From positions 1 through 15,867 of the forward strand of contig CAZNHL010000081.1 of NCBI GenBank assembly GCA_964572965.1: 15,867 bases of DNA. Direction: 5' to 3'. This DNA is from CAZNHL01 sp964572965. Its GTDB lineage: Bacteria; Bacteroidota; Bacteroidia; Cytophagales; UBA9547. Position numbers and translations under genes: made by a program. The notes below the pieces were generated by a model. That model was given only the letters and a program-made list of their open reading frames with translations. It did not search any database and was not told the DNA's origin. Shown here piece after piece: positions 1-5,484 of this stretch. Positions within the stretch are counted from its first letter, which is position 1. Every line of letters begins with the position of its first letter.

Positions 1-384
1 TAAGGATTGAAAGGAGATATTTTAATTCCGACCTTTTCACCTCCCACCGAATTGAACAAGCTGGACTTTGCCTATGTGGAACTCATGCGACGGAACCCAC
101 ATCTCGCATCGCCTGAAAATGGTAGTGCTCACAATGAGATTGAATTATTTGGCAGTAAGATTCGCCAGACAGTTATTGCTAATTCAGGATATGACAAGGC
201 TTCTGCCGAAGCAGAACTTGAAAAAGGTATTGCAAAGCTGATTTCCTTTGGCAAATTATACATCTCAAATCCTGACCTCGCTGTACGGTTTGAAAAAAAT
301 GCTGCGCTTAGTGAGCCGGACAGGGCAACAATGTATGGAGGAGGGAAACTGGGTTATATTGATTATCCTCTTTTGAGCGAATAA
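1..384 (+). pseudogene. C-terminal fragment of an Old Yellow Enzyme family NADH:flavin oxidoreductase (alkene reductase)
   Basis: The open frame encodes about 125 residues that match the end of OYE/NemA-type FMN-dependent ene-reductases, which reduce activated alkenes with NAD(P)H. Seen: ELNKLDFAYVELM (a late strand of the TIM barrel), a GYDKASAEAEL segment, then LISFGKLYISNPDLAVRF and EPDRATMYGGG followed by GYIDYPLL, the usual C-terminal signature. The family is about 360 residues long, so only the last third is here. An in-frame TAA sits at 1-3, so the frame cannot run upstream without a frameshift, and the apparent TTG start at 7 is not a real N-terminus. Frame 3 reads YFNSDLFT around 18-47, which would fit the family just before ELNKL; a single indel near 45-55 is therefore possible. 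This is either a decayed gene or an assembly error at the edge. The family assignment is firm; pseudogene status is less so. Confidence 0.72.
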
Positions 385-457
385 AATTCCACATAAATAA
401 AAGATTAGTTTGTCCCGGATAGATATTAAGAAATATCCAACTCGTTTTAGATTTAAC

Positions 458-496
458 ACATAGAGTGTAAACGCCAGATTTAAATAGCCTCTATGT
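458..496. repeat. 8-bp inverted repeat with 23-nt spacer
   Basis: ACATAGAG at 458-465 is the exact reverse complement of CTCTATGT at 489-496. It lies about 75 bases after the OYE fragment stop. The stem is AT-rich with no following T-run, so a terminator role is doubtful. Confidence 0.45.
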
Positions 497-585
497 TTAA
501 AATTAATTGAGTATCCGTTTCAGTACACTTTACCTGATCCGCTTAACCGGAGATTCTGAAGTTTGCCCGCTAATTTCGCTGATAG

Positions 586-662
586 CGCAGATTTTTAAAT
601 TTTCAGGGTTTTTCAGAATCGGAGTTTTAAATCCTAATCTGCGAAATTTTGCGTTATCTGCG
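586..662. repeat. CGCAGAT / ATCTGCG repeat cluster
   Basis: CGCAGAT at 586-592 pairs with ATCTGCG at 637-643, and a second ATCTGCG copy sits at 656-662. The same heptamer thus occurs once inverted and twice direct within 77 bases, as expected of a degenerate interspersed intergenic repeat. Confidence 0.4.
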
Positions 663-728
663 GGAAAATGTAAACTAAAACTTTCTATGTGTTTTAAAAT
701 ATTAAGCCTGCTATTAGGAGCACATAGT

Positions 729-746
729 GATTTTCTAAAGAAAATC
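729..746. repeat. Perfect 7-bp hairpin, 4-nt loop
   Basis: GATTTTC (729-735), loop TAAA, GAAAATC (740-746). It is immediately followed by the stronger hairpin at 761-795. Confidence 0.45.
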
Positions 747-760
747 TGAGGAGCCCCCTC

Positions 761-795
761 AGTCCGTAGAGCCGCTCTGCTAAACTCTACGGACT
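761..795. repeat. Perfect 11-bp inverted repeat (strong hairpin)
   Basis: AGTCCGTAGAG at 761-771 and CTCTACGGACT at 785-795 are exact reverse complements separated by 13 bases. There is no T-run on either side, so it is not a canonical intrinsic terminator. It could be a REP-like unit, a structured RNA 3' end or a protein-binding site. Confidence 0.6.
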
Positions 796-856
796 AACAA
801 ATGAATCTGGATACTCCGCCTCTGATTGCTCCTGCAAACACATTTATATAAAGAAA

Positions 857-872
857 CCCGATAGCTATCGGG
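857..872 (-). terminator. Palindromic intrinsic terminator of the symporter gene
   Basis: CCCGATAGCTATCGGG is a perfect 16-base palindrome eight bases past the stop codon of the minus-strand symporter gene. Read on the minus strand it is followed by a T-rich tract (TTTCTTTATATAAA). It can fold as a 6-bp stem with a 4-base loop. Confidence 0.75.
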
Positions 873-880
873 ATTAAAAA

Positions 881-1873
881 TTATACTTCTTTTCGTCGAG
901 CGATGCTCTGAGCGATGATGCTGGCGGCAATCAATTGCAAGGCATGGTAAAGCATGAGTGGCAACAATACGATGCCCGTGATGGTACTGTGCTGAAAGAG
1001 TACTTTTGACATGACGGTGCCATGTACCAATGATTTTTTAGATCCACAAAATAGGACAGTAATACGATCTTCATCTGAAAAGCCAAAGAAGCGACTGAGT
1101 AGTCCGATACAAAGGAATACGGCAAAAAACAAAAACATCATCCCTGCGGCGAGTCCGGCAAGTTCAAGAGCCGTAAAATCGTCAAATAGGTGTTCTGAGA
1201 ATGACTTACAAAACGACGTGTAAATGATGGTGAGGATGATTGCCTGATCGAAATATTTGAGCTGTTTCTTATATTTTTCGGCAATGGCGCCAAAACGGGA
1301 GTTGAGGCTGATGCCAATGATGACAGGTAACAAGACTTGAAGAATCAACTTTATTACGATATCAGTGACATCAAAATCGCCTGTTGCAGAAGCGATGAAC
1401 AGCCCAACCCAGAGCGGGGTAACCACTACTCCGATCAAACTGGAAATGCTCGCATTGAAAATGGCTGCGGGAATGTTGCCCTTGGCGATGGAAACCATAA
1501 CCACGGAAGAGGAAACTGTGGACGGTAAAGCTGCCAGAAAAAATACACCCAACCAAAGCAACTCGAAGCCGGCGTTCACGAACAAGGGGCGAAATGCCAA
1601 AACGATGAGCGGAAAAAACAAAAAGGTTGTCAACTGGACGACAATGTGCATTTTCCAGTTGGCAAGCCCTGCTTTTAGTTTCTCAACACTCAGTCGCAAG
1701 CCATAAAAAAAGAAAATCAACGACACGCCTGCATTGGCAATTTCCTCCAGCGAAACAGGTTCTTTAATCATACCTGGCTCCGGCAAAAAATAAGCCAGCA
1801 GAATCATGGTGCCTATCATTAACAGGAAGCCGTCCAAACCTGCTTTACTCAATACTTCTAATAACTTCTTCAA
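881..1873 (-). CDS. Bile acid:sodium symporter (BASS) family transporter, SBF-like
   Basis: A 330-residue polytopic inner membrane protein of the SBF-like branch (YfeH / SLC10A7 type) of the bile acid:sodium symporter superfamily. About ten hydrophobic helices are visible, starting with GFLLMIGTMILLAYFLP. Family-typical stretches include SLIFFFYGLRLS, the SSSVVMVSIAKGN segment with AAIFNASISSLIG, and near the C-terminus FCGSKKSLVHGTVMSKVLF. Length is normal. The start is a TTG at 1873; no in-frame ATG lies just upstream and the next Met (residue 19) would cut into the first helix. A promoter-like box sits about 33 bases upstream, agreeing with this start. The gene stands alone, with a terminator directly downstream. 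The substrate cannot be told from sequence; members carry organic anions. Confidence 0.9.
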   Translation of the reverse strand: MKKLLEVLSKAGLDGFLLMIGTMILLAYFLPEPGMIKEPVSLEEIANAGVSLIFFFYGLRLSVEKLKAGLANWKMHIVVQLTTFLFFPLIVLAFRPLFVNAGFELLWLGVFFLAALPSTVSSSVVMVSIAKGNIPAAIFNASISSLIGVVVTPLWVGLFIASATGDFDVTDIVIKLILQVLLPVIIGISLNSRFGAIAEKYKKQLKYFDQAIILTIIYTSFCKSFSEHLFDDFTALELAGLAAGMMFLFFAVFLCIGLLSRFFGFSDEDRITVLFCGSKKSLVHGTVMSKVLFQHSTITGIVLLPLMLYHALQLIAASIIAQSIARRKEV

Positions 1874-1902
1874 GGTACTCTTATGTTTTTTAGATTTTTA
1901 TA

Positions 1903-1945
1903 CTGCAAAAGTAAGTTTTGCAGGCTATTAAATCTTCGATTTAAT
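1903..1945. promoter_or_regulatory. Two adjacent inverted repeats overlapping the symporter promoter (possible operators)
   Basis: CTGCAAAA (1903-1910), GTAAG, TTTTGCAG (1916-1923) is a perfect 8-bp inverted repeat lying over the -7 box. ATTAAATC (1927-1934), TTC, GATTTAAT (1938-1945) is a second perfect 8-bp inverted repeat where the -33 region would be. Paired dyads at a promoter suggest repressor binding; which protein binds is unknown. Confidence 0.4.
1906..1913 (-). promoter_or_regulatory. Bacteroidota -7 promoter box for the symporter gene
   Basis: On the minus strand the bases read TACTTTTG, an exact match to the TAnnTTTG consensus of the Bacteroidota primary sigma factor. It is 33 bases before the TTG start codon, leaving a leader of about 25 nt. 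No clear -33 TTG element was found. Confidence 0.55.
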
Positions 1946-2301
1946 TAAAATAAGGTTTTTGTATTGTTTTTTGTTGTGTTTAAAGATTATTATTCCTTTT
2001 TATAAATTAATTCAACCTTTTTTAAGTAAAATATTCTATAGAGCAAATTTATATCTTGACTACGATCAGCAGAAAGTCATGCACAGCTTTTGTTAAAAGC
2101 TATACATACAAGTCAAAACCAGTCTGCTATTGCCTTCAATATCTATACCAGTCCATGACCGGCTTCAATAAAACGATTAAGTTCAATTACCTGTCTGTAA
2201 ATCGGCAATATTGGAATAGCTGAAATAGAACCCGGACACCCTTATCTGAACGATGCCCTTTTACCCAAAAAAAGCTGTTAGGTGAAAACAGGGTTGAAAA
2301 A

Positions 2302-2451
2302 ATGCCCATGTCAGAAATAAATGAGCAGATATTATCCTTAGCCCATTACTTAGATGGGTCATTTAGCACACTGGTACTGCGAAATGCACTTGAAAAATGG
2401 GTAAAAGAAAAACACTGGTCTGTAGGCCAAAACTTCAAACGGTATCTCTAG
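2302..2451 (+). CDS. Unrecognised 49-residue ORF, possible gene remnant
   Basis: An ATG at 2302 opens a short frame ending in TAG at 2449-2451, overlapping the 3' end of the convergent Lrp-type gene by four bases. The product starts MPMSEINEQILSLAHYLDG and continues with LRNALEKWVKEKHW, an amphipathic, probably helical composition that looks more like real protein than random translation. A GTG at 2279 in the same frame would add a few residues. I do not recognise a family. No clear ribosome binding site or promoter was found, and upstream in-frame text also looks protein-like, so it may be the C-terminal piece of a broken gene rather than a functional small protein. Confidence 0.3.
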   Translation: MPMSEINEQILSLAHYLDGSFSTLVLRNALEKWVKEKHWSVGQNFKRYL

Positions 2452-2913
2452 AATATAATATTGTAAGAATTTTTTATTTCAGCCATCGCAAAAGTACTGT
2501 GAGTACTTCCTATACTTTTAACCGACCCCAACTTATTAAAAACAAAATCCTGATAATGCTTCATGTCTTTCGCATATACCTTCAGGATAAAATCATAGTC
2601 TCCCGAAATATTATAGCATTCCACCACCTCATCAATCTTTAAGATATCCTCCACAAACTTGTGGCCTATCGTTTTGTCATGCTGTTTCAGCCTGATATTA
2701 CAAAAAACGACAAAGCCCTGATTAAACTTTTCAGCATCCAGTATAGCAATATACTTTTTGATATAGCCCTCAGNNNNNNNNNNGTCTTTTTACACGCTCA
2801 AAAACCGGCGATGATGATAAATTAACCTTAGCCGCAAGTTCCTTTGTAGTATAATTCGAATTGCTGCCCAGTATCTTCAAGAGCTGCAAATCTGTTTCAT
2901 CTAGTCCTTCCAT
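2448..2913 (-). CDS. Lrp/AsnC family transcriptional regulator, interrupted by a scaffold gap
   Basis: The gene starts at ATG 2913 (MEGLDETDLQLLKILGSN) and ends in TAG at 2448-2450. The first 43 residues form the Lrp-type helix-turn-helix (TTKELAAKVNLSSSPVFERVKR). After the Ns comes GYIKKYIAILD and the ligand-binding RAM domain with VECYNISGDYDFILKVYAKD. With the gap treated as a few residues the product is about 154 aa, normal for the family. Such proteins bind DNA as oligomers and often sense amino acids. The gene is transcribed away from the metE remnant at 3134 and shares its 220-base upstream region, so it was probably the regulator of that methionine synthase gene (inference). A TATTTTTG promoter box lies 24 bases before the start. 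Ten Ns at 2774-2783 break the frame; the true gap must be a multiple of three. Confidence 0.85.
2774..2783. other. Scaffold gap (10 Ns) inside the Lrp-type gene
   Basis: The coding bases on both sides total 456, a multiple of three, so the true missing length must be a multiple of three, not ten. Lrp proteins usually have three residues (such as L-E-x) between the arginine of VKR and EGY; with the partial codons either side, six missing bases would give that spacing. Confidence 0.8.
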
Positions 2914-2936
2914 GGAATAATTTCCTTTTATCGAGT

Positions 2937-2944
2937 CAAAAATA
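2937..2944 (-). promoter_or_regulatory. -7 promoter box for the Lrp-type gene
   Basis: The minus strand reads TATTTTTG, matching TAnnTTTG, 24 bases before the ATG at 2913. The -33 element is not obvious. Confidence 0.45.
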
Positions 2945-3037
2945 GTAAATAAAAAGTTAAATATTCTGATTTAACATATTCAACAAGCTAATTATACTTA
3001 TTTATTAGCATTAATTAAGTATTAAAATCTGCACATC

Positions 3038-3045
3038 TACCTTTG
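3038..3045 (+). promoter_or_regulatory. -7 promoter box upstream of the metE remnant
   Basis: TACCTTTG matches the TAnnTTTG consensus exactly, 88 bases before the ATG at 3134. This leaves a leader of about 80 nt. The promoter appears intact although the gene is not. Confidence 0.5.
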
Positions 3046-3133
3046 TAAAGAATTTACAACTCACAACAAAACTCAGAAAATCTCCATTACCCTGAGTTTT
3101 ACAATGATTATTAACCATTTAAAAAGTTGAAAA

Positions 3134-3392
3134 ATGCAGACGCACAACCTCGGCTATCCGCGCATAGGAGCCAGCAGAGAACTAAAAATCCAGCGAACAG
3201 TATTGGTCAGGCAAAGAACCACAGGCAAGTTTATGGCAGGTGGCAAAAGAGATCCGCAAAGGAAACTGGCTTATTCAGAAGGAAGCTGGTATCGACCTGA
3301 TCCCTTCAAACGACTTTTCATTTTATGACTAGGTACTGGATATGTCATTGATCGTAAATGCCATTCCGGCACGTTACAATGCAAAAAAGTGA
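3134..3392 (+). pseudogene. metE: metE pseudogene: N-terminal remnant of cobalamin-independent methionine synthase
   Basis: The ATG at 3134 starts MQTHNLGYPRIGASRELK, the characteristic N-terminus of MetE, which methylates homocysteine from methyltetrahydrofolate. The frame then shifts: five As at 3184-3188 where six would encode K-K. In the shifted frame the match continues as SSEQYWSGKEPQASLWQ, AKEIRKGNWLIQKEAGIDL, IPSNDFSFYD, then a TAG at 3330-3332 where a CAG (Gln) codon would be expected, then VLDMSLIVNAIPARYN. Homology stops near 3380 and a TGA follows at 3390-3392. MetE is about 750 residues long; roughly 85 remain. Three independent lesions (frameshift, nonsense, large 3' deletion) make this a true pseudogene rather than one sequencing error. 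The divergent Lrp-type gene is its likely former regulator. Confidence 0.9.
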
Positions 3393-3440
3393 CACCAGTA
3401 CACTCAAAAATAAGTACAAGCCTAAACTAGAAACATTAGT

Positions 3441-4091
3441 ATGGATATTATCAGAGAAAAGTTAGAATTACCAGAAGGCGGTAAAAAACTATTGTTGCAT
3501 TCTTGCTGCGCTCCCTGCTCCGGAGAAGTAATGGAGGCTATCATTGCTTCCGGTATTGAGTTTAGTATCTTTTTTTATAATCCTAACATTCACCCCAAAA
3601 AGGAATATGACCTTCGTAAAGAAGAAAATATCCGATTTGCACAGAAACATAATATCCCTTTCATAGATGCCGATTATGATGAAGATAATTGGTTTGCCAG
3701 AGCCAAGGGAATGGAAATGGAGCCGGAACGCGGCATTAGATGTACAATGTGCTTCGATATGCGCTTTGAGCGCACAGCCTTGTATGCTTCTGAAAATGGC
3801 TTTGATATTATCTCAAGCTCACTGGGTATTTCAAGATGGAAAAATATGGAGCAGATCAATGGATGTGGCCTTACAGCAGCTGCACATTATCCAGGAATAA
3901 CATATTGGACGTACAACTGGCGTAAAAAAGGAGGTTCAGAACGTATGCATGAAATCAACAAAAGAGAACAATTCTACATGCAGGAATATTGCGGATGTGT
4001 TTTCTCTTTAAGAGATACCAACAAATGGAGAGTAGAAAACGGCAGAGAAAAAATAGTACTGGGAGAAAAGTATTATGGAGTAGATTCCTAA
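3441..4091 (+). CDS. queH: Epoxyqueuosine reductase QueH (DUF208 family)
   Basis: A complete 216-residue cytoplasmic enzyme that performs the last step of queuosine synthesis in tRNA, reducing epoxyqueuosine at the wobble position. It is the non-cobalamin alternative to QueG. Seen: LLLHSCCAPCSG with C22, C23 and C26, then FYNPNIHP, GIRCTMCFDMR with C101 and C104, SSSLGISRWKNMEQING, and YCGCVFSLRDTN with C184 and C186. The paired cysteines are the metal and Fe-S ligands expected for QueH. Length is normal and the ATG start gives a complete fold. It lies about 50 bases after the metE remnant and has no obvious operon partner. Assignment is firm from motifs; no queG is visible here for comparison. 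Confidence 0.95.
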   Translation: MDIIREKLELPEGGKKLLLHSCCAPCSGEVMEAIIASGIEFSIFFYNPNIHPKKEYDLRKEENIRFAQKHNIPFIDADYDEDNWFARAKGMEMEPERGIRCTMCFDMRFERTALYASENGFDIISSSLGISRWKNMEQINGCGLTAAAHYPGITYWTYNWRKKGGSERMHEINKREQFYMQEYCGCVFSLRDTNKWRVENGREKIVLGEKYYGVDS

Positions 4092-4110
4092 AATAATCTA
4101 TCTCGCATCA

Positions 4111-4175
4111 GAGCGAAGCCGAAATCGGTGTTTGAGCGGAGTCGAAAACCAGCAGCCAGCATCCTCTTCGCTGGC
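4111..4175. repeat. Intergenic tandem motif plus 6-bp hairpin after queH
   Basis: GAGCGAAGCCGAAA (4111-4124) and GAGCGGAGTCGAAA (4134-4147) are imperfect direct repeats (12 of 14 identical, period 23). Then GCCAGC (4155-4160), a 9-base loop and GCTGGC (4170-4175) form a perfect 6-bp stem. No T-run follows on the + strand, so termination of queH is only possible, not clear. The GAGCGnAGTCGAAA phrase resembles common intergenic repeats of Bacteroidota (recollection). Confidence 0.45.
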
Positions 4176-4369
4176 CAGCCGCTTTCCTCCAACCTGACAC
4201 TGTAGAATTATAATGCAGCAGGAGTAGCAATTGAACACACAGGCTAACAATACCTGCTTTTATATTACCGTTCCGTAGGTTCTGTGTAATAACCGCATCA
4301 AAAAATTTTATAACTAATAAGAAAAGTTTTGTAACAACATAAGAAGATACAAGCCGTAAATTTACATTA

Positions 4370-4768
4370 TTGAAAAAGTTACTATCCATATTGTTCCTTC
4401 TGACATACCTCTGTTTAAATACGGGGCTAGTGTTGAGCGCACATTATTGTGGAGGTAAGCTGTCGTCGTTCTCTTTTGCAAAAGAAAAAGAAGAGAACGG
4501 GCAATGTGGTTTTTGCAAGTCAAAAATGCCAAAAGACTGTTGCCAAGATACGCAGGCACAGCTTTCAATGGATAATAACCAGCTGAGTTCACAAATTAAC
4601 TTCAATTTCGCGGATCTTACTTCCTTTTTTGTAGTATTACCATCTTACCTTTCAATTGAAGCGCCTGTTTATGCTATCGAAAATCAGCATAATGGGCAAT
4701 TCTATGTATATGAAACAGGGCCACCCAAAACACCCTTGTATATACAAATCCGTTCCCTTATAATTTAA
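4370..4768 (+). CDS. HYC_CC_PP family small secreted or membrane-anchored protein
   Basis: A 132-residue protein with an N-terminal hydrophobic signal segment (LLSILFLLTYLCLNTGLVLS) followed by the three motifs that name the family: HYC at residues 25-27, CC at 57-58 (KDCCQD) and PP at 118-119 (TGPPKTPLY). A further CGFC lies at 46-49, giving five Cys plus a His after the signal, plausible for binding a soft metal outside the cytoplasm. The start is a TTG at 4370; the frame is open from 4343 with no ATG, and TTG places MKK directly before the hydrophobic core. Members are found in Bacteroidota, often near CusA-type efflux genes and HMA proteins, as here; the biochemical role is not established. 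It is about 250 bases upstream of the main efflux cluster, on the same strand. Confidence 0.8.
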   Translation: MKKLLSILFLLTYLCLNTGLVLSAHYCGGKLSSFSFAKEKEENGQCGFCKSKMPKDCCQDTQAQLSMDNNQLSSQINFNFADLTSFFVVLPSYLSIEAPVYAIENQHNGQFYVYETGPPKTPLYIQIRSLII

Positions 4769-5021
4769 AAATACCCCTCTGTTACCCAAGGTATATTGAC
4801 ACAGGTCTGTGTTGCGGTATTCCTGTTTCCCTATTCTCAACATTTGACAAAATCAGNNNNNNNNNNTTTAGCATTGCCGGGAATTGCTGTATCTGATATG
4901 TCTTGTAAAATGATGATACTAGTCTGAGTTTCAGTACCCGTATCTGACATTGAATAGCGCGCAGCCTATATTCTTATCGTTGCGTATCAATAAATATTTA
5001 ACTCATAAAGAGAATCTTATC
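4769..5021. other. Intergenic region with scaffold gap, upstream of the efflux cluster
   Basis: This stretch carries ten Ns at 4857-4866 and no supported gene. It must hold the promoter of the downstream cluster if that is separate from the HYC_CC_PP gene, but I found no exact TAnnTTTG box. GAATA and TATTC form a weak 5-bp dyad near 4951-4972. Confidence 0.4.
4857..4866. other. Scaffold gap (10 Ns)
   Basis: A run of exactly ten Ns like the one at 2774-2783. Both are preceded by CAG. The true length of missing sequence is unknown and could include regulatory DNA or a small gene. Confidence 0.85.
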
Positions 5022-5375
5022 ATGAAAATTCAAAAAATCACTCTTCTTCTGGTAGCGATGGTTATGTCGTTGTTTATGTTTACTTTATCAGCAGCGCCGC
5101 TGCATAATGAGACTGCTACTATCAAAGTTTATGGCAATTGTGGAATGTGCAAAAAGCGTATAGAAACTGCTTTACTTAAAAATAAGCATGTCAAAAGTGC
5201 CAGCTGGAATGTGGAAAGTAAAATGCTTACGGTAGTTTATGACCCACACATGATCAATGTTACCGTGATACATAAAATTGTAGCTGATGCCGGACATGAT
5301 ACGGATACCACTAAGGCGACAGATACAAACTACAGCACGCTGCCGGGCTGTTGCAAATACGATAGAAAGAAGTAA
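5022..5375 (+). CDS. Secreted heavy-metal-associated (HMA) domain protein
   Basis: A 117-residue protein with a signal peptide (residues 1-25, KIQKITLLLVAMVMSLFMF then SAA) and one HMA ferredoxin-like domain, as in copper chaperones. The metal loop reads GNCGMCKKR, with C40 and C43 as the CxxC ligands; strands TIKVYG and MLTVVYD flank it. A second cysteine pair (C110-C111, LPGCCKYD) near the C-terminus is a recurring feature of Bacteroidota HMA proteins of this kind. I chose the ATG at 5022, not the in-frame ATG at 4950, because it begins directly with the charged/hydrophobic signal sequence. It precedes cusA by 109 bases. The likely role is to carry Cu(I) or a similar ion in the periplasm to the pump, filling the place of CusF, which is absent here (inference). 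Confidence 0.85.
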   Translation: MKIQKITLLLVAMVMSLFMFTLSAAPLHNETATIKVYGNCGMCKKRIETALLKNKHVKSASWNVESKMLTVVYDPHMINVTVIHKIVADAGHDTDTTKATDTNYSTLPGCCKYDRKK

Positions 5376-5385
5376 CAATAAACTC

Positions 5386-5407
5386 AATAAGCATGAAAAG
5401 GCTTATT
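5386..5407 (+). terminator. Weak hairpin after the HMA gene
   Basis: AATAAGC (5386-5392), 8-base loop, GCTTATT (5401-5407), then CTTTC. AT-rich with a poor T-tract; it may attenuate rather than end transcription into cusA. Confidence 0.3.
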
Positions 5408-5433
5408 CTTTCAATCATTATCACATAAATAAA

Positions 5434-5474
5434 TAGTTTGCCGGCTCTGCTATTGAATAGATGCCGGCAAACTA
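5434..5474 (+). promoter_or_regulatory. 12-bp perfect hairpin in the leader immediately before cusA
   Basis: TAGTTTGCCGGC at 5434-5445 and GCCGGCAAACTA at 5463-5474 are exact reverse complements separated by 17 bases; CTATTGAATAG (5450-5460) within the loop is itself a small dyad. The structure ends 10 bases before the preferred cusA ATG at 5485 and would enclose an alternative ATG at 5461. There is no T-run on the + strand. Possible roles are mRNA stabilisation, control of cusA translation, or a protein-binding site. Confidence 0.6.
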
Positions 5475-5484
5475 CAACAATATT

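Larger units (their letters stand above)
385..880. other. Non-coding intergenic region rich in inverted repeats
   Basis: About 500 bases lie between the OYE fragment and the end of the symporter gene. An open frame at 507-749 exists, but its translation is low in complexity and resembles no protein I know; it crosses several inverted repeats and is best treated as spurious. The stretch holds at least four inverted repeats (458-496, 586-643, 729-746, 761-795). Phrases such as AATCTGCG and CTATGTG resemble degenerate intergenic repeat debris often seen in Bacteroidota genomes (recollection, not a search). Confidence 0.6.
1874..2301. other. Intergenic region, no supported gene
   Basis: Beyond the promoter and dyads at 1903-1945, the bases up to about 2300 show no open frame of useful length. 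Fragments before the small ORF at 2302, such as EPGHPYLNDALLPKK in its frame up to a TAG at 2276-2278, look protein-like. They may be residue of a decayed gene that I cannot identify. Confidence 0.4.

Noticed and set aside
507..749. 80-codon open frame between the OYE fragment and the symporter gene
   Set aside because: Composition is non-protein-like, no family is recognised, and it runs through several inverted repeats; AT-rich intergenic DNA explains it.
586..795. Possible CRISPR array suggested by repeated short words
   Set aside because: The repeats are short, inverted, unequal in sequence and not evenly spaced; no cas genes are present.
4108..4389. 93-codon minus-strand frame after queH
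   Set aside because: Covers intergenic repeats and the start of the HYC_CC_PP gene; no recognisable motif or promoter.
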